Source of the DNA: Achromobacter xylosoxidans
Lineage (GTDB): Bacteria; Pseudomonadota; Gammaproteobacteria; Burkholderiales; Burkholderiaceae_B
Length of the DNA: 64,000 bases
NCBI RefSeq assembly: GCF_014490035.1
Contig: NZ_CP061008.1
Coordinates: 4,526,001 to 4,590,000 of the forward strand
Direction of reading: 5' to 3'
Part shown: one piece after another, positions 1 through 10,974 of the stretch
How the letters are laid out: every line of letters starts with the position of its first letter
Numbering within the stretch: the stretch's first letter is position 1
Translations under genes and position numbers: made by a program
The notes under the pieces: generated by a model
Databases searched by the model: none
The model's input: the letters and a program-made list of their open reading frames with translations, nothing else
Told to the model about the DNA's origin: nothing

Positions 1-212
1 AGGATGCCGTCCTTGGCGACGGGTTCGAAACCACCGGTATCGATGACGATGAAGGGGATCTCGCCTACCCTGCCCTCGCCGTAATGGCGATCGCGGGTCA
101 GGCCGGAGTAATCGGCCACCAGCGCGGCGCGCGATCGCGTCAGGCGGTTGAATAGGGTCGACTTCCCCACATTGGGGCGGCCGACCAGGGCGACGACAGG
201 CTTGAAAGACAC
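1..212 (-). CDS. der: Ribosome-assembly GTPase Der (EngA), N-terminal part
   Basis: Only the first 70 codons are inside the window; the rest lies before position 1. The translation starts [18 protein letters not shown], with the G1/P-loop GRPNVGKS of the first Der G domain, and continues through the switch region with DTGGFEP. Der is a tandem-GTPase protein needed for maturation of the 50S ribosomal subunit. I chose the GTG at 212-210 because the P-loop follows at the usual distance and no in-frame ATG occurs before the upstream region runs into the bamB stop. It is the last visible gene of the minus-strand ndk-to-der series, 25 bases after bamB. Identification is firm; only the exact start is uncertain. 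Confidence 0.93.
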   Translation of the reverse strand, partial: MSFKPVVALVGRPNVGKSTLFNRLTRSRAALVADYSGLTRDRHYGEGRVGEIPFIVIDTGGFEPVAKDGI

Positions 213-237
213 GGTGTAAGGCTTTGTTCTATAGGTT

Positions 238-1395
238 TTAGTTGGCGCCGATCAGGACGAGGTTGCCATTGCCCGTCTGGATCAGCACTCCCTGGGGGGT
301 GGTCTGCGGCGGCGACACCACGGGACCGCCGCCTACCGACAGGCGCGCCATCAGGCTGCCGTCGCTACGCGACAGGAAATGCACATAGCCTTCCAGGTCG
401 CCCACTGCCAGCGCACCGCCCAGCATGGCGGGCGCGGTGACCTGGCGGTTCTTCAATGCCGCCTGCTTCCAGACGTTGCCGCCATTATCCAGCGCAAATG
501 CGTTGACCACACTGTTCTGGTCCGCCGCATAGGCAAAGCGTTCGTCCAGGGACAGGCCGCTGACGCTGGAGAAGTCCTTGGCCCACAACGGGCGGCCGCC
601 AGCGGTGACGTCGAAGCAGACGATGCGTCCCTGATAAGCCACGCCGCAAAGCAGGTTGCCCGCGATGCGAGGCGCGCCGACCACGTCGGTCAGGCGCTCC
701 AGGTCGCTGGCGCCACGCGGCGTCGCCACGGTGCCTTCCCATTGCACGTTACCACTGTTGGACGCGATGGCCATCAGTTTGCCGCCCGGCAGGCCGGTAA
801 TGACCAGGCCTTCGGCCAGGACCATCTGCGACACGCTGCGCAGGGCCAGCGAGGGACCCGGGCGCTGCACGTTCCAGACGCGTTCGCCGCTGTTGGCGTC
901 GAAGGCCTGGATGCGGTAGTCGCCGCTGCGGACCACGACGATGCCATAGCCCACGACGGGCGGAATGGTCACGTCGCTAGTGGCACGGACTTTCCACTTC
1001 ACCTTGCCGGTGTCGTCAAAGGCGACGACGTCGCCGTTCGGCGCGGCCACGGCGGTAGTGGTGCCATCGCTGCCGGCGCCGGCTGACAGCTTGCCGTCGA
1101 CCTTGGCTTTCCAGATGGCGCGGCCGCTCTGCAGGTCAAACTTGCCCACCGAACCATCGGGCGTGGCGGCGTAGACGGCGTCGCCCAGCACCGTGGGCGC
1201 AAAGCCCAGTCCCGAGCCGCTGCCGACCGAGACGCTCCAGACTTGGCGCACGGACATGCCGGCCTTGTATTCGGTCAGGGGCGCGGGATCGTAGCGGCCG
1301 TCATCATGGGAGAACATGCCGCATCCGCCCAGGGCCAGCAAGCCCGCCAGGCAAACGGCGCCACGCCACATACGACCAGGTGCAAATTTACGCAT
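238..1395 (-). CDS. bamB: Outer membrane protein assembly factor BamB
   Basis: A 385-residue lipoprotein of the BAM complex that helps BamA fold beta-barrel proteins into the outer membrane. The N-terminus is a lipoprotein signal ending in the lipobox LGGC, so Cys25 should be lipidated. The rest is a string of WD-like/PQQ beta-propeller blades, visible as repeated patterns such as [11 protein letters not shown] and [11 protein letters not shown]. Length matches BamB. The ATG at 1395 was chosen because it gives the intact signal peptide; the open frame extends further upstream but only as an antisense shadow of yfgM. It sits 5 bases after yfgM and 25 bases before der, the classic yfgM-bamB-der order. 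Confidence 0.96.
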   Translation of the reverse strand: MRKFAPGRMWRGAVCLAGLLALGGCGMFSHDDGRYDPAPLTEYKAGMSVRQVWSVSVGSGSGLGFAPTVLGDAVYAATPDGSVGKFDLQSGRAIWKAKVDGKLSAGAGSDGTTTAVAAPNGDVVAFDDTGKVKWKVRATSDVTIPPVVGYGIVVVRSGDYRIQAFDANSGERVWNVQRPGPSLALRSVSQMVLAEGLVITGLPGGKLMAIASNSGNVQWEGTVATPRGASDLERLTDVVGAPRIAGNLLCGVAYQGRIVCFDVTAGGRPLWAKDFSSVSGLSLDERFAYAADQNSVVNAFALDNGGNVWKQAALKNRQVTAPAMLGGALAVGDLEGYVHFLSRSDGSLMARLSVGGGPVVSPPQTTPQGVLIQTGNGNLVLIGAN

Positions 1396-1400
1396 TACAG

Positions 1401-2039
1401 TCACGCTCCGCTCAGGGCATCCAGTTTCAGTTGCACAACCTGGGTCAGGGGATTTGCCGTGCCCAGGCCATCGATGGCGCTTTGCCAGGCGGCGCGCGCT
1501 TCCTCGCGCTTGCCTTGCGCGGCGAGGATATCGCCGCGGCGATCCGCGTACAAGGCGGCGAAGGCTGCCGGCGGATTGTTCAGCTGTGCCAACGCGGCAT
1601 CGTATTGCTTCTGGTCCAGCATCATGCCGGCCAGGCGCAGACGCGCCACCGACTGCATGGACGGGTTCTTGCTCTGGCCGGCCAGCCATTCCAACTGCTC
1701 GCGGGCGCCAGCGTCATCCTTCTGGGCCTGCAGCGCCTGAGCCGCCACCAGCGCACCGCGCGCGGCGTAGCCGGTGGACGGATATTGCTCGCGCAGCGTG
1801 GCCGCGGCCGTCTTGATACGCACCGAGGAATCGGCGCCGCCCAGGCGGGCCGCGTCTTCCAGCGCTTCGAAGTAACCCATGGCCTGGTTGGCGCGGTGCG
1901 ATTGGTAGGCCTTCCAGCCCCACCAGCCGCCCCAGGCCAGCGCGACCGCCGCCACCAGCGTAACCACCAGGGTGCCGTAGCGCGCCCACCACGCCTTGAT
2001 GGCGTCGAGTTTTTCCTGTTCTTCGAGATCGTATGCCAT
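1401..2039 (-). CDS. yfgM: YfgM-type membrane-anchored TPR protein
   Basis: 212 residues. A short cytoplasmic N-terminus (MAYDLEEQEKLDAIKAWW) is followed by one transmembrane helix at about residues 22-41 and then tetratricopeptide-like helices rich in Ala, Leu and Arg. This is the layout of YfgM, a periplasmic-facing protein linked to the SecYEG translocon and periplasmic chaperones in E. coli. The gene lies between hisS (3 bases upstream) and bamB (5 bases downstream), the same place as in many beta- and gammaproteobacteria, and is surely co-transcribed with them. The family is clear; the molecular role in this organism is inferred. Confidence 0.88.
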   Translation of the reverse strand: MAYDLEEQEKLDAIKAWWARYGTLVVTLVAAVALAWGGWWGWKAYQSHRANQAMGYFEALEDAARLGGADSSVRIKTAAATLREQYPSTGYAARGALVAAQALQAQKDDAGAREQLEWLAGQSKNPSMQSVARLRLAGMMLDQKQYDAALAQLNNPPAAFAALYADRRGDILAAQGKREEARAAWQSAIDGLGTANPLTQVVQLKLDALSGA

Positions 2040-2042
2040 GCA

Positions 2043-3329
2043 TTAACCCTTGTTATTCAATACGTCGGCCAATCCCGCCAACGGGACTTGCTGTTGGGCC
2101 GCTTCGCCCTGCGCCTCGGCGCGCAGGAACTTGACGCTGGCCGTCTGCGCAGCCACTTCGTCGGCGCCAAGAATAACCGCAACGCGGGCGCCGCTGGCAT
2201 CGGCGCGCTTGAATTGCGACTTGAAGCTTGCGGAACCCGCATGCACGATGACCGACAGGCCGGCATCGCGCAGGTCTTCACCGACCCGCGCGGCCAGGCG
2301 CTGCGCCTCTTCGCCCTGATGGACGACGTAGACGTCGCACTCGGCCGGCTGTTCGACCTGCACGCTCTGCTCCCAGAGGTCCAGCAGGCGCTCCATGCCG
2401 ATCGCAAAACCCACTGCGGGCGCGGGCTTGCCGCCCAGCAGTTCGATCAGACCGTCGTAGCGGCCGCCGCCGCACACGGTGCCCTGGGAACCGAGGCGGT
2501 CGGTAACCCACTCGAACACCGTGAGGTTGTAGTAGTCCAGACCGCGCACCAGGCGCGGATTCAGGCGGTACTCGATGCCGGCGTCGGCCAGGAGCTGGCA
2601 CACGCCGTCGAAGTGTGCACGTGACTCTTCCCCCAGGAAGTCGAACAGGCGCGGCGCGCTGTCGGCCATTTCCTGCATGGCGGGATTCTTGGTATCCAGC
2701 ACGCGCAGCGGATTGCTGTACATGCGGCGCTGGCCGTCTTCGTCCAGGATGTCGCGGTGCTTTTCCAGGTGCTCGATCAGGGCGGCGCGGTGAGCCGCGC
2801 GTTCGGCCGGCTGGCCCAGCGAATTCAGCTCCAGCCGCACGTCGGTCAGGCCCAACAGCTTCCACAGGCGCGCCAGCATGACGATGAGTTCGGCATCCAC
2901 GTCGGGACCGGCGAAGCCCAGGGCCTCGACGTCGATCTGGTGGAACTGGCGGTAGCGGCCGCGTTGCGGGCGCTCGTGACGGAACACGGGACCGATGGAA
3001 TAGACGCGCTGCGGACGGTCATAGAGCAGGTTGTGCTCGATGGATGCGCGCACGATGCCAGCCGTCATTTCCGGGCGCATGGTCAGCGATTCGCCGTTGA
3101 GCGCATCGGTGAAAGTGTACATCTCTTTTTCGACGATGTCGGTCACTTCGCCGATGCCGCGCGCGAACAGGCGCGTATGCTCAAGCACGGGCGTACGCAC
3201 ATTGCGATAGCCGTAGCCGCGCAGCCAGCCGCGCACGATTTCCTCGAATTGTTCCCAGCGGGCGCTGGCCCCTGGCAACAGATCATTCATGCCGCGGATG
3301 GCGGCGACTTTCTGGAAAGCTTGAGTCAT
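2043..3329 (-). CDS. hisS: Histidyl-tRNA synthetase
   Basis: 428 residues, a normal bacterial HisS length. It charges tRNA-His in the cytoplasm. The class II motifs are present: an N-terminal [11 protein letters not shown] segment, motif 2 with [16 protein letters not shown], the histidine-specific LVRGLDYYN, and motif 3 with [11 protein letters not shown]-terminal anticodon-binding domain follows. The ATG at 3329 (MTQAFQKV) was preferred over upstream in-frame codons because family members start at this point. The gene follows ispG by 54 bases and precedes yfgM by 3 bases. Confidence 0.97.
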   Translation of the reverse strand: MTQAFQKVAAIRGMNDLLPGASARWEQFEEIVRGWLRGYGYRNVRTPVLEHTRLFARGIGEVTDIVEKEMYTFTDALNGESLTMRPEMTAGIVRASIEHNLLYDRPQRVYSIGPVFRHERPQRGRYRQFHQIDVEALGFAGPDVDAELIVMLARLWKLLGLTDVRLELNSLGQPAERAAHRAALIEHLEKHRDILDEDGQRRMYSNPLRVLDTKNPAMQEMADSAPRLFDFLGEESRAHFDGVCQLLADAGIEYRLNPRLVRGLDYYNLTVFEWVTDRLGSQGTVCGGGRYDGLIELLGGKPAPAVGFAIGMERLLDLWEQSVQVEQPAECDVYVVHQGEEAQRLAARVGEDLRDAGLSVIVHAGSASFKSQFKRADASGARVAVILGADEVAAQTASVKFLRAEAQGEAAQQQVPLAGLADVLNNKG

Positions 3330-3383
3330 CTTGATCATGCCGCATCGCGCGCCGGCAAGCGCGCTAGCGGCCACACCCTTACT

Positions 3384-4670
3384 TTAATGAGAGGCGGGCG
3401 CGCCATAGCGGCGCGCGACGTAGTCTTCGACAATGGCCTGGAACTCTTCGGCAATATGGTCGCCCTTGAGCGTGACCGTGCGTTCGCCGTCGACGAATAC
3501 CGGCGCCGCCGGCACTTCGCCGGTGCCAGGCAGGCTGATGCCGATATCGGCATGGCGGCTTTCGCCTGGCCCGTTGACCACACAGCCCATGACCGCGACG
3601 TTCATGCTTTCGACGCCGGGGTACTGGGCGCGCCACACAGGCATCTGCCGGCGCAGGAAGGTCTGGATGCTGTCGGCCAGTTCCTGGAAGAACGTGCTGC
3701 TGGTGCGGCCGCACCCAGGGCAGGCAACGACCATGGGCGTAAACGCGCGCAAGCCCATGGTCTGCAGGATTTCCTGCGCCACGACGGCCTCGCGGCTGCG
3801 GTCGCCGCCGGGTTCGGGCGTGAGCGAAATGCGAATGGTGTCGCCGATGCCCTGCTGCAGCAGCACGGCCAGCGCGGCGGTGGACGCCACAATGCCCTTG
3901 CTGCCCATGCCGGCCTCGGTCAGGCCCAGATGCAGCGGATAGTCGCAACGCGCGGACAGGTCGCGATAGACCGCGATCAGGTCCTGCACATGGCTGACCT
4001 TGCAGGACAGGATGATCGCGTCGCGCCGCAGGCCGAGCTCTTCGGCGCGCTGCGCGTTGCTGATGGCGGACACCACCAGGGCGTCGCGCATCACGGCCTG
4101 CGCTTCCCAGGGTTGGGCGCGCTGGTTGTTCTCGTCCATCTTGCGCGCCATCAGCTCGTGATCCAGGCTGCCCCAGTTCACGCCGATGCGCACCGGCTTG
4201 TCGTAGCGGCAGGCAACCTCGATCATCTGCGCGAAGTTGTCGTCGCGCCGCTTGCCCCCGCCCATATTGCCAGGGTTGATGCGGTACTTGGACAGCGCTT
4301 GCGCGCAGTCCGGGAACTGCGTCAGCAGCTTGTGGCCGTTGTAGTGGAAGTCGCCCACCAGCGGCACGTTCACGCCCATGCGGTCGAGCTGTTCGCGGAT
4401 GGCGATGACTTCGCGCGCGGCTTCGGGCGTATTCACGGTGATCCGGACGAGCTCGGAGCCGGCCTGGGCCAGCTCCTTGACCTGGATCGCGGTGGCGATC
4501 GCGTCCGCCGTGTCGGTGTTGGTCATGGACTGAACCACGACCGGGGCATCGCCGCCTATTTTCACGACACGATCGCCCCACTTCACCGCCACCGAACGCG
4601 TGGCGCGGCGCTCAGCCGCTCCCACGGAGGGAGGCGGGGCATCCTGGCAAGGCAGAGAAGATTCTTGCAT
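3384..4670 (-). CDS. ispG: 4-hydroxy-3-methylbut-2-enyl diphosphate synthase (IspG/GcpE)
   Basis: 428 residues. IspG is the iron-sulfur enzyme of the methylerythritol phosphate isoprenoid pathway that converts MEcPP to HMBPP. The [4Fe-4S] ligands are visible in the C-terminal half as [11 protein letters not shown] and [11 protein letters not shown]. The TIM-barrel N-terminal domain carries VQSMTNTDT and NPGNMGG. The ATG at 4670 begins [10 protein letters not shown]; roughly 25 residues precede conserved sequence, typical of the betaproteobacterial form, which has an insert between the two domains. It follows rodZ by 16 bases and is part of the same operon. Confidence 0.97.
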   Translation of the reverse strand: MQESSLPCQDAPPPSVGAAERRATRSVAVKWGDRVVKIGGDAPVVVQSMTNTDTADAIATAIQVKELAQAGSELVRITVNTPEAAREVIAIREQLDRMGVNVPLVGDFHYNGHKLLTQFPDCAQALSKYRINPGNMGGGKRRDDNFAQMIEVACRYDKPVRIGVNWGSLDHELMARKMDENNQRAQPWEAQAVMRDALVVSAISNAQRAEELGLRRDAIILSCKVSHVQDLIAVYRDLSARCDYPLHLGLTEAGMGSKGIVASTAALAVLLQQGIGDTIRISLTPEPGGDRSREAVVAQEILQTMGLRAFTPMVVACPGCGRTSSTFFQELADSIQTFLRRQMPVWRAQYPGVESMNVAVMGCVVNGPGESRHADIGISLPGTGEVPAAPVFVDGERTVTLKGDHIAEEFQAIVEDYVARRYGAPASH

Positions 4671-4686
4671 CGGTGGAACCGGGTTG

Positions 4687-5181
4687 TTACTTGGCCGACT
4701 TCGGCAGCCAGTCGGACGGCAGCCAGTGCTGCGGCAGCCAGCCTTGCCAGAAGGCATACGCCACGCCGGCGGCCAGCACCAGCACGATGGCGATGAGCCA
4801 GCCCCACGAGGTCGAGGACGAACGGTCGTCGTCGGCGCTGGACTGGGGAATGGAATGCGCCGAATGCAGGGCGCCGGGGCTGAGCTTCACCGGACCGGTG
4901 ACGCGCGCCTTGGGGTCGAGCGAATCGACGATGGCCTGCGAGTCCGCGCCCAGCAGGCGCGCATAGTTGCGAACCAGGCCGCGCAGCGAAACGCCGGTGG
5001 GCAGGTTGGCCCACTGCTCGTTTTCCAGGGCTTCGATCTGCTTCGTGGAAAACTTGATGCGGCTGGACACTTCGTCGAGCGACCAGCCCTTGGACTGGCG
5101 CAGCGCGCGCAATGCCGAGCCGATGCCACCCACAGCGCCGGCGGGCGTTTCTGAAACTGCAGAAGCGAAATCCTGCGTCAT
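4687..5181 (-). CDS. rodZ: Short RodZ-like helix-turn-helix membrane protein
   Basis: 164 residues. Residues about 20-90 form a RodZ-type helix-turn-helix ([20 protein letters not shown], then a [19 protein letters not shown] segment), followed by a Ser-rich linker and one transmembrane helix at about 127-147. RodZ anchors MreB and supports cell shape. The protein stops about 17 residues after the helix, so the periplasmic RodZ C-terminal beta domain is absent. The tail repeats WLP three times ([15 protein letters not shown]). The start overlaps the rlmN stop by four bases (ATGA). Place in the operon supports the RodZ assignment, but a reduced cytoskeletal role or a distinct function is possible. 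Confidence 0.8.
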   Translation of the reverse strand: MTQDFASAVSETPAGAVGGIGSALRALRQSKGWSLDEVSSRIKFSTKQIEALENEQWANLPTGVSLRGLVRNYARLLGADSQAIVDSLDPKARVTGPVKLSPGALHSAHSIPQSSADDDRSSSTSWGWLIAIVLVLAAGVAYAFWQGWLPQHWLPSDWLPKSAK

Positions 5182-6332
5182 GCGTGCACCTGTTTAATTG
5201 GTATGGTCTGGCGCTGTGCGGCGTTCCGTTCGGTGATACGGGTACGGTCGCGCACTTCTCCGGCCAGTTGGCCACAGGCCGCATCGATATCGTCGCCCCG
5301 GGTCTTGCGGACGGTGGTGATGATGCCGGCGTCCATCAGACGCTGGGCAAACACCTTCACCCGCGCCGAGTTCGAACGCTTCAGGCCGGACTCGGGAAAG
5401 GGGTTGAACGGGATCAGATTGAGCTTGCAGCGCAGCTGGCGTGCAATTTGGATCAGTTCCTTGGCGTGCTGGTCGGTATCGTTGATGCCGTCCAGCATGC
5501 AGTATTCAAAAGTGATGAAGTCGCGCGGGGCAAACGCCAGATAACGTTCGCAGGCCGCCAGCAATTCCTTCAACGGGTACTTCTTGTTCAGCGGCACCAG
5601 CTCGTCGCGCAATGCGTCGTTCGGCGCATGCAAGGACACGGCCAGGGCCACGGGACAGTCCTGCGACAGGCGGTCCATCATGGGGACCACGCCGGAGGTG
5701 GACACCGTGACGCGGCGGCGCGACAGGCCGTAGGCGTTGTCGTCCAGCATCAGGCGCAAGGCGGGCAGAACCTGGTCGTAGTTGAGCAGGGGTTCGCCCA
5801 TGCCCATCATGACCACGTTGCTGATGACGCGAGTGTCTTCGGTGGCGCGGGCGCTTTCCAGGCGGGCGGTGCCGATGTCGGCCTCCAGCACGCGCTTGGC
5901 CCACCACAGCTGGCCGATGATCTCGCTGGTCTTCAGGTTGCGGTTGAAACCTTGGTGCCCGGTCGAGCAGAAGCGGCAGTTCACCACGCATCCGGCCTGG
6001 CTGGAAATGCATAGCGTGCCGCGGTCGTCTTCGGGAATGAAGACGGTCTCGATGGCATTGCCCTGCCCCACGTCGAACAGCCACTTGCGGGTGCCGTCGG
6101 TCGAGCGCTGCTCGATGTTGACGGGCAAAGCCTCGATGCGGCAATGCTGCGCAAGCTGGCCGCGGAACTCGCGGGCCAGGTCGGTCATGGCGTCGAACGA
6201 ATCGGCGCCGCGCTGGTGCATCCAGCGCTGCAACTGGCGAGCCCGAAACGGCTTGCCGCCCCACTTTCCGACGAGTTCGGACAGGGCGGAGCCGTCAAGC
6301 CCCAGCAGATTGATTCGTTCGACGGATTCCAT
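5178..6332 (-). CDS. rlmN: Dual-specificity RNA methyltransferase RlmN
   Basis: 384 residues. RlmN is a radical-SAM enzyme that methylates C2 of A2503 in 23S rRNA and A37 in some tRNAs. The radical SAM cluster motif CVVNCRFC is visible, along with GMGEPLLN. The two catalytic Cys of the family are expected near the cluster region (Cys in the central and C-terminal parts) and near the end (AACGQL). The ATG at 6332 has an AGG-containing Shine-Dalgarno (CCCAGGTC) and gives the usual [12 protein letters not shown] start; a TTG further upstream also keeps the frame open. It follows ndk by 44 bases and overlaps the RodZ-like gene by four bases. Confidence 0.96.
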   Translation of the reverse strand: MESVERINLLGLDGSALSELVGKWGGKPFRARQLQRWMHQRGADSFDAMTDLAREFRGQLAQHCRIEALPVNIEQRSTDGTRKWLFDVGQGNAIETVFIPEDDRGTLCISSQAGCVVNCRFCSTGHQGFNRNLKTSEIIGQLWWAKRVLEADIGTARLESARATEDTRVISNVVMMGMGEPLLNYDQVLPALRLMLDDNAYGLSRRRVTVSTSGVVPMMDRLSQDCPVALAVSLHAPNDALRDELVPLNKKYPLKELLAACERYLAFAPRDFITFEYCMLDGINDTDQHAKELIQIARQLRCKLNLIPFNPFPESGLKRSNSARVKVFAQRLMDAGIITTVRKTRGDDIDAACGQLAGEVRDRTRITERNAAQRQTIPIKQVHA

Positions 6333-6376
6333 GACCTGGGTAAAACTCAAAAGCTAGAACAGATGTTCCGCAAAAA

Positions 6377-6802
6377 TCAACGGCTGTGGATGTTGATTTC
6401 GGGGAAGAAGAAAGCGACTTCGACAGCGGCCGTTTCCGGAGCGTCGGAGCCGTGCACGGCGTTGGCGTCGATGCTGTCGGCGAAGTCGGCGCGGATGGTG
6501 CCAGGAGCCGCCTTCTTGGGGTCCGTGGCGCCCATCAGGTCGCGGTTCTTCAGGATGGCGTCTTCACCTTCCAGCACTTGCACGAACACCGGGCCGGAGA
6601 TCATGAAGTCGACCAGGTCCTTGAAGAAGGGGCGTTCCTTGTGCACGGCGTAGAAACGCTCGGCGTCGGCGCGCGACAGCTGGGCCAGGCGGGCGGCGAT
6701 GACCTTCAGGCCGGCTTGTTCGAAACGGCCGACGATCTGGCCGATGACGTTCTTGGCGACGGCGTCGGGCTTGATGATCGAGAGGGTGCGTTGAATGGAC
6801 AT
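6377..6802 (-). CDS. ndk: Nucleoside diphosphate kinase
   Basis: 141 residues, the normal length. Ndk transfers the gamma phosphate between nucleoside tri- and diphosphates. It begins [15 protein letters not shown] and carries the active-site histidine, His117, in NAVHGSD. The ATG at 6802 has a good Shine-Dalgarno (GGAGTTCTTATG). The open frame upstream of this ATG has no ribosome site and runs into the predicted 6S RNA. It heads the protein-coding part of the ndk-rlmN-rodZ-ispG-hisS-yfgM-bamB-der series. Confidence 0.97.
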   Translation of the reverse strand: MSIQRTLSIIKPDAVAKNVIGQIVGRFEQAGLKVIAARLAQLSRADAERFYAVHKERPFFKDLVDFMISGPVFVQVLEGEDAILKNRDLMGATDPKKAAPGTIRADFADSIDANAVHGSDAPETAAVEVAFFFPEINIHSR

Positions 6803-6835
6803 AAGAACTCCGAAAACTGATTTCTGACTTGGTTT

Positions 6836-7020
6836 CTGATGAATTGCCTGGCGTGGATCTGCGCTTGTCGGTGTCACCCTTGAAGCGTCATCGCGCTGTT
6901 GGCGCACGGGCGGTCCGAAACGAATGCATGTTTCGGGCCGGCCCGAACCACTGGTCCAAGGCAGGGATTCGACACTGCCTACCTGTCGGACTCACCCGGA
7001 ATCCTCAATGAATTCAGGGA
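6836..7020 (-). ncRNA. ssrS: Probable 6S RNA (SsrS)
   Basis: A 341-base gap between ndk and valS contains, on the minus strand, a stretch of about 185 bases that can fold into one long rod. Outer helices pair CTGA/TCAG and ATTG/CAAT at the two ends, then GGGTG with CACGCC (one bulge), then GTGTC with GACAC. A large internal bubble has CGAATCCCTGCC on the 5' side and CGCTTCAAGGG on the 3' side. Beyond it, CGGGC/GCCCG and a ten-pair apical hairpin (GGCCCGAAAC with GTTTCGGACC, eight-base loop) close the structure. Length, rod shape, central bubble and the TTCAAGGGT segment resemble 6S RNA, which binds sigma70 RNA polymerase. Ends are approximate. The assignment is by structure and remembered E. 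coli sequence, without a covariance search. Confidence 0.68.
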
Positions 7021-7038
7021 CTTCTAAAAGGTTTACAG

Positions 7039-7053
7039 TAACCCGGTATTCTA
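7039..7053 (-). promoter_or_regulatory. Promoter-like TAGAATACCGGG motif upstream of the 6S RNA
   Basis: On the minus strand this reads TAGAATACCGGGTTA. The same 15 bases recur at 29473-29487 and a shorter version (TAGAATACCCGG) at 12061-12072, each upstream of a minus-strand transcription unit. TAGAAT is a good -10 hexamer, but no convincing -35 lies 16-18 bases away at any of the sites. Treated as a candidate promoter element. Confidence 0.35.
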
Positions 7054-7143
7054 ACACGCTGAGAAGACCGCATTACATCTTAAAATGTGCGGTTTGCCGT
7101 CCGCGTCCCTAGCCCGGGCGCCCCTGTTTGCCGGAACCCTGCA

Positions 7144-10038
7144 ATGACTCAAGCTGCTCCCCCGAACGCCGCGAACGCCGCGAGCGACTCCCAGGAACTC
7201 TCCAAGAGCTTCGAACCCTCCGCGCTGGAATCCCGCTGGTACGCCGAGTGGGACAAGCGCGGGTACTTCCAGGCGGGTCAGCATGTAAAAACGGGGACTG
7301 AAAGCCAGCCCTACGTCATCCAGTTCCCGCCGCCCAACGTGACGGGCACCCTGCACATGGGCCACGCCTTCAACCAGACCATCATGGACGGCCTGGTGCG
7401 CTACCACCGGATGCTGGGCGATGACACCGTATTCATCCCCGGCACCGACCACGCCGGCATCGCCACGCAGATCGTGGTTGAAAGACAGCTGGACGCCGAT
7501 AAGGTTTCCCGCCACGACCTCGGCCGCGAGAAATTCGTGGAAAAAGTGTGGGAATGGAAGGAAAAGTCGGGCAACGCCATTACCGGACAGGTGCGCCGCC
7601 TGGGCGCCTCGGCCGACTGGCCGCGCGAGTACTTCACCATGGACGACCGCATGTCGCGCGGCGTGGTGGAAACCTTCGTGCGTCTGCATAAACAGGGACT
7701 GATCTACCGCGGCAAGCGCCTGGTCAACTGGGATCCGAAGCTGCTGACCGCCGTGTCCGACCTGGAAGTCGTTTCCGAGGAAACCGACGGCCACATGTGG
7801 CACATCCTCTACCCGTTCGTCGATGGCCCCCAGACCATCACCGATAAAGACGGCCAGAGCGTCACGCTGCGCGGCCTGACCATTGCCACCACGCGTCCCG
7901 AGACCATGCTGGCCGACGGCGCGCTCTGCGTGCATCCCGACGATCCGCGCTACAAGCACCTGGTCGGCAAGCAGGTCGAACTGCCCCTGTGCGACCGCAA
8001 CATTCCCATCATCGCCGACGATTTCGTCGATCCTGAATTCGGCACGGGCTGCGTCAAGATCACCGGCGCCCACGATTTCAACGATTACGCCTGCGCGCTG
8101 CGCCACGATCTGCCCATGATCGTGATCTTCACGCTGGACGCCCACATCAACGAGAACGGTCCCGCGCAGTTCCAGGGCATGGAACGCTACGAGGCCCGCA
8201 AGGCCGTGGTCGCGCAACTGGAAGCCGAAGGCTATCTGGTCAAGGTCGAGGCGCACAAGATGATGCAGCCCAAGGGCGACCGCACCGGCGTCGTGCTGGA
8301 GCCGATGCTGACCGACCAATGGTTCGTGGCGATGAGCAAGCCCGCCCCCGAAGGCACGCTGAATCCGGGCAAGAGCATCACCGAAGTCGCGCTGGAAGTC
8401 GTGGCCGACGGCCGCATCCAGTTCTATCCGGACAACTGGACCACCATCTACAACCAGTGGCTGAACAACATCCAGGACTGGTGCATTTCGCGCCAGCTCT
8501 GGTGGGGCCACCAGATCCCGGCCTGGTACTCGGAAGACGGCCAGATCTTCGTCGCGCACGACGAAGCCGAAGCCACGGCGCAGGCCCGCGCGGCCGGCGT
8601 GACCGGCGAGCTCAAGCGCGACCCCGACGTGCTGGACACCTGGTTCTCGTCCGGTCTGGTCCCCTTCACCACGCTGGGCTGGCCGGAAAACACCCCGGAC
8701 CTGCAACGCTACCTGCCGTCCAGCGTGCTGGTCACGGGCTTTGACATCATCTTCTTCTGGGTGGCGCGCATGGTCATGCTGACCACCCACCTGACCGGCC
8801 ACATCCCGTTCAAGCACGTCTACGTGCACGGCCTGATCCGCGACGCGGACGGCCAGAAGATGAGCAAATCCAAGGGCAACACGCTGGATCCGGTCGACCT
8901 GATCGACGGCATCGACCTGGACGGCCTGGTGGTCAAGCGCACCTACGGCCTGATGAATCCGAAGCAGGCCGGCGCCATCGAGAAAGCCACGCGCCGCCAG
9001 TACCCGGACGGCATCCCGGCCTTCGGCACCGACGCGTTGCGTTTCACCATGGCGGCCTACGCCACGCTGGGCCGCAACATCAACTTCGACCTGAAGCGCT
9101 GCGAGGGCTACCGCAACTTCTGCAACAAGCTGTGGAACGCCACGCGCTTTGTGCTGATGAACACCGAAGGCCACGACCTGACCGGCCCGGAAACCGGCGA
9201 AACATCCTTTGTGGACCGCTGGATCGTCAGCCAGCTGCAGACGCTGGAAGCCGACGTGGCGCGCGGCTTTGCCGACTACCGCTTCGACAACATCGCCAAC
9301 TCGCTCTACCGCTATGTGTGGGACGAGTACTGCGACTGGTACCTGGAACTGGCCAAGGTCCAGATCCAGACCGGCACGCCGGCCCAGCAACTGGGCACGC
9401 GCCGCACGCTGATCCGCGTGCTGGAAGGCGTGCTGCGCCTGGCGCACCCGATCATTCCGTTCATCACGGAAGAGCTCTGGCAAAAGGTGTCGCTGGTGGC
9501 TGGCAAGCGCAAGGAAGGCGTCGCTGACAGCGTCAGCGTCCAGCCCTATCCGCAAGCCAACCCCGACGCGGTCGACACCGCTGCCGAAGCCGACGTCGCC
9601 GAACTGAAGGCACAGGTCGAAGCCGTGCGCGCGCTGCGCGGCGAAATGAACCTGTCGCCTGCCCAGAAGGTGCCGCTGTGCGCCCAGGGCGATGCGCCCA
9701 CCCTCACCCGCAACGCGCCGTACCTGGCCGCCCTGGCCAAGCTGAGCCAGGTCGAGGTGCTCGACGCCCTGCCCGACGCCGGCGCGCCGGTCCAGGTCGT
9801 GGGCGGCAGCCGCCTGATGCTGCACGTCGAAATCGACGTGGCAGCGGAACGCGTGCGCCTGGACAAGGAAATCGCGCGCCTGGAAGGCGAAATCGCCAAG
9901 GCCAACGGCAAGCTGTCGAACGCCAGCTTCGTCGAGCGCGCGCCTGCCGCCGTGGTCGAGCAGGAAAAGGCGCGCATGACGCAATTCGGCGAGACCCTGG
10001 ACAAGGTGCGCGAACAGCGCGCCAAGCTGGGCAACTAA
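7144..10038 (+). CDS. valS: Valyl-tRNA synthetase
   Basis: 964 residues, normal for a bacterial ValRS. A class I synthetase that charges tRNA-Val and edits mischarged Thr. The HIGH-type signature appears as [13 protein letters not shown] near residue 60, and KMSKS as [11 protein letters not shown] with the first Lys near residue 572. A C-terminal coiled coil ([20 protein letters not shown]) is present. The ATG at 7144 gives the start MTQAAPPN; the frame is open a little upstream but lacks family similarity. The gene stands alone and ends at a strong terminator shared with the convergent trmD operon. Confidence 0.97.
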   Translation: MTQAAPPNAANAASDSQELSKSFEPSALESRWYAEWDKRGYFQAGQHVKTGTESQPYVIQFPPPNVTGTLHMGHAFNQTIMDGLVRYHRMLGDDTVFIPGTDHAGIATQIVVERQLDADKVSRHDLGREKFVEKVWEWKEKSGNAITGQVRRLGASADWPREYFTMDDRMSRGVVETFVRLHKQGLIYRGKRLVNWDPKLLTAVSDLEVVSEETDGHMWHILYPFVDGPQTITDKDGQSVTLRGLTIATTRPETMLADGALCVHPDDPRYKHLVGKQVELPLCDRNIPIIADDFVDPEFGTGCVKITGAHDFNDYACALRHDLPMIVIFTLDAHINENGPAQFQGMERYEARKAVVAQLEAEGYLVKVEAHKMMQPKGDRTGVVLEPMLTDQWFVAMSKPAPEGTLNPGKSITEVALEVVADGRIQFYPDNWTTIYNQWLNNIQDWCISRQLWWGHQIPAWYSEDGQIFVAHDEAEATAQARAAGVTGELKRDPDVLDTWFSSGLVPFTTLGWPENTPDLQRYLPSSVLVTGFDIIFFWVARMVMLTTHLTGHIPFKHVYVHGLIRDADGQKMSKSKGNTLDPVDLIDGIDLDGLVVKRTYGLMNPKQAGAIEKATRRQYPDGIPAFGTDALRFTMAAYATLGRNINFDLKRCEGYRNFCNKLWNATRFVLMNTEGHDLTGPETGETSFVDRWIVSQLQTLEADVARGFADYRFDNIANSLYRYVWDEYCDWYLELAKVQIQTGTPAQQLGTRRTLIRVLEGVLRLAHPIIPFITEELWQKVSLVAGKRKEGVADSVSVQPYPQANPDAVDTAAEADVAELKAQVEAVRALRGEMNLSPAQKVPLCAQGDAPTLTRNAPYLAALAKLSQVEVLDALPDAGAPVQVVGGSRLMLHVEIDVAAERVRLDKEIARLEGEIAKANGKLSNASFVERAPAAVVEQEKARMTQFGETLDKVREQRAKLGN

Positions 10039-10060
10039 GCCCTCGCGCTGAAAACAAAAA

Positions 10061-10088
10061 CCCCGGAACCTGGTTCCGGGGTTTTTTA
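10061..10088. terminator. Bidirectional terminator between valS and trmD
   Basis: A perfect stem CCCCGGAA/TTCCGGGG flanks a short loop. It is followed on the plus strand by six T, and on the minus strand by a run of T (AAAAA at 10056-10060 on the plus strand). It can stop both valS and the trmD operon, which converge here. Confidence 0.9.
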
Positions 10089-10149
10089 TTTGCCCGCCGC
10101 GGCAAGATGCGCCCGACACAGGCATAGCCGGCAGCGGCCGATAGATCTC

Positions 10150-10974
10150 TCAGGAAGTCTTGGGCGGCTTGGGACGGGAGGTCCGGCGCCGCCTGGCAGG
10201 CTCCGGCAGCGGAGTGCCCGCCAATTCGGCCAGATAGCGTTCGTCGACCGGAGTCAACGCCCCTTTTGCGCGAGCAGCCTCGATCAATTCCGGACGCCGG
10301 GCAGCAGTCAGCTCCAGCGAACGCTCACGCCGCCAGCGGGCGATGTTTGCGTGATGCCCGCTAAGCAAGGGCGCGGGCACCGGCTCGCCTTCGTAGACCT
10401 CGGGGCGCGTGTAGTGCGGACTATCCAGCAGGCCGGACAAGGCGTCGTTGAATGAATCCTGCAGCGCGGATTCACCATCGTTGAGTACGCCGGGCAACAA
10501 CCGCACGGCGGCGTCGATCACGGCGAGCGCCGCGATCTCTCCGCCGGACAGCACAAAATCGCCCAGCGAGATTTCCTGCGTGACGCAGCGCGCAATGAAA
10601 CGCTGGTCCACGCCTTCGTAGCGGCCGCAAATGAGGATGAGACCTTCGCTTGCAGCCAGGGATTCGGCGCCCGCCTGATCGTAGCGCCGGCCGACCGGAG
10701 CCAGCAGGGCAACAGGGGCGCGGCCCAGGCCAAGCGCAGCGCGCGCGTCCTGGGCCGCGTTGACGGCGGCTTCCAGAGGCCCCGCCATCATCACCATTCC
10801 GGGGCCGCCGCCGTACGGGCGGTCGTCCACGGTACGGTGCACGTCATGCGTGAAATCACGGGGATTCCAGGCATGCAGGGACCACCGGCCCTGGGCATGC
10901 GCCCGGCCGGTGACACCCAGGTCCCGCACCACCCCGAACATTTCGGGAAAGAGCGTAACGACGTCTATACGCAT
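10150..10974 (-). CDS. trmD: tRNA (guanine-N1)-methyltransferase TrmD
   Basis: 274 residues. TrmD makes m1G37 in tRNAs with G36 and prevents +1 frameshifting. The SPOUT-fold knot is visible in the [23 protein letters not shown] and [10 protein letters not shown] segments. The start is the ATG at 10974, which overlaps the rimM stop by one base (TGATG); a TTG directly before it is less likely. The C-terminus is rich in Arg and Pro. In many betaproteobacteria rplS follows trmD; here trmD is followed by the convergent valS. Confidence 0.96.
   Translation of the reverse strand: MRIDVVTLFPEMFGVVRDLGVTGRAHAQGRWSLHAWNPRDFTHDVHRTVDDRPYGGGPGMVMMAGPLEAAVNAAQDARAALGLGRAPVALLAPVGRRYDQAGAESLAASEGLILICGRYEGVDQRFIARCVTQEISLGDFVLSGGEIAALAVIDAAVRLLPGVLNDGESALQDSFNDALSGLLDSPHYTRPEVYEGEPVPAPLLSGHHANIARWRRERSLELTAARRPELIEAARAKGALTPVDERYLAELAGTPLPEPARRRRTSRPKPPKTS

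Noticed and set aside
6925..6990. A tRNA-like T-loop (GATTCGAC flanked by GGCAG/CTGCC)
   Set aside because: The loop is ten bases, no acceptor, D or anticodon arm fits, and the region folds better as part of the 6S-like rod.
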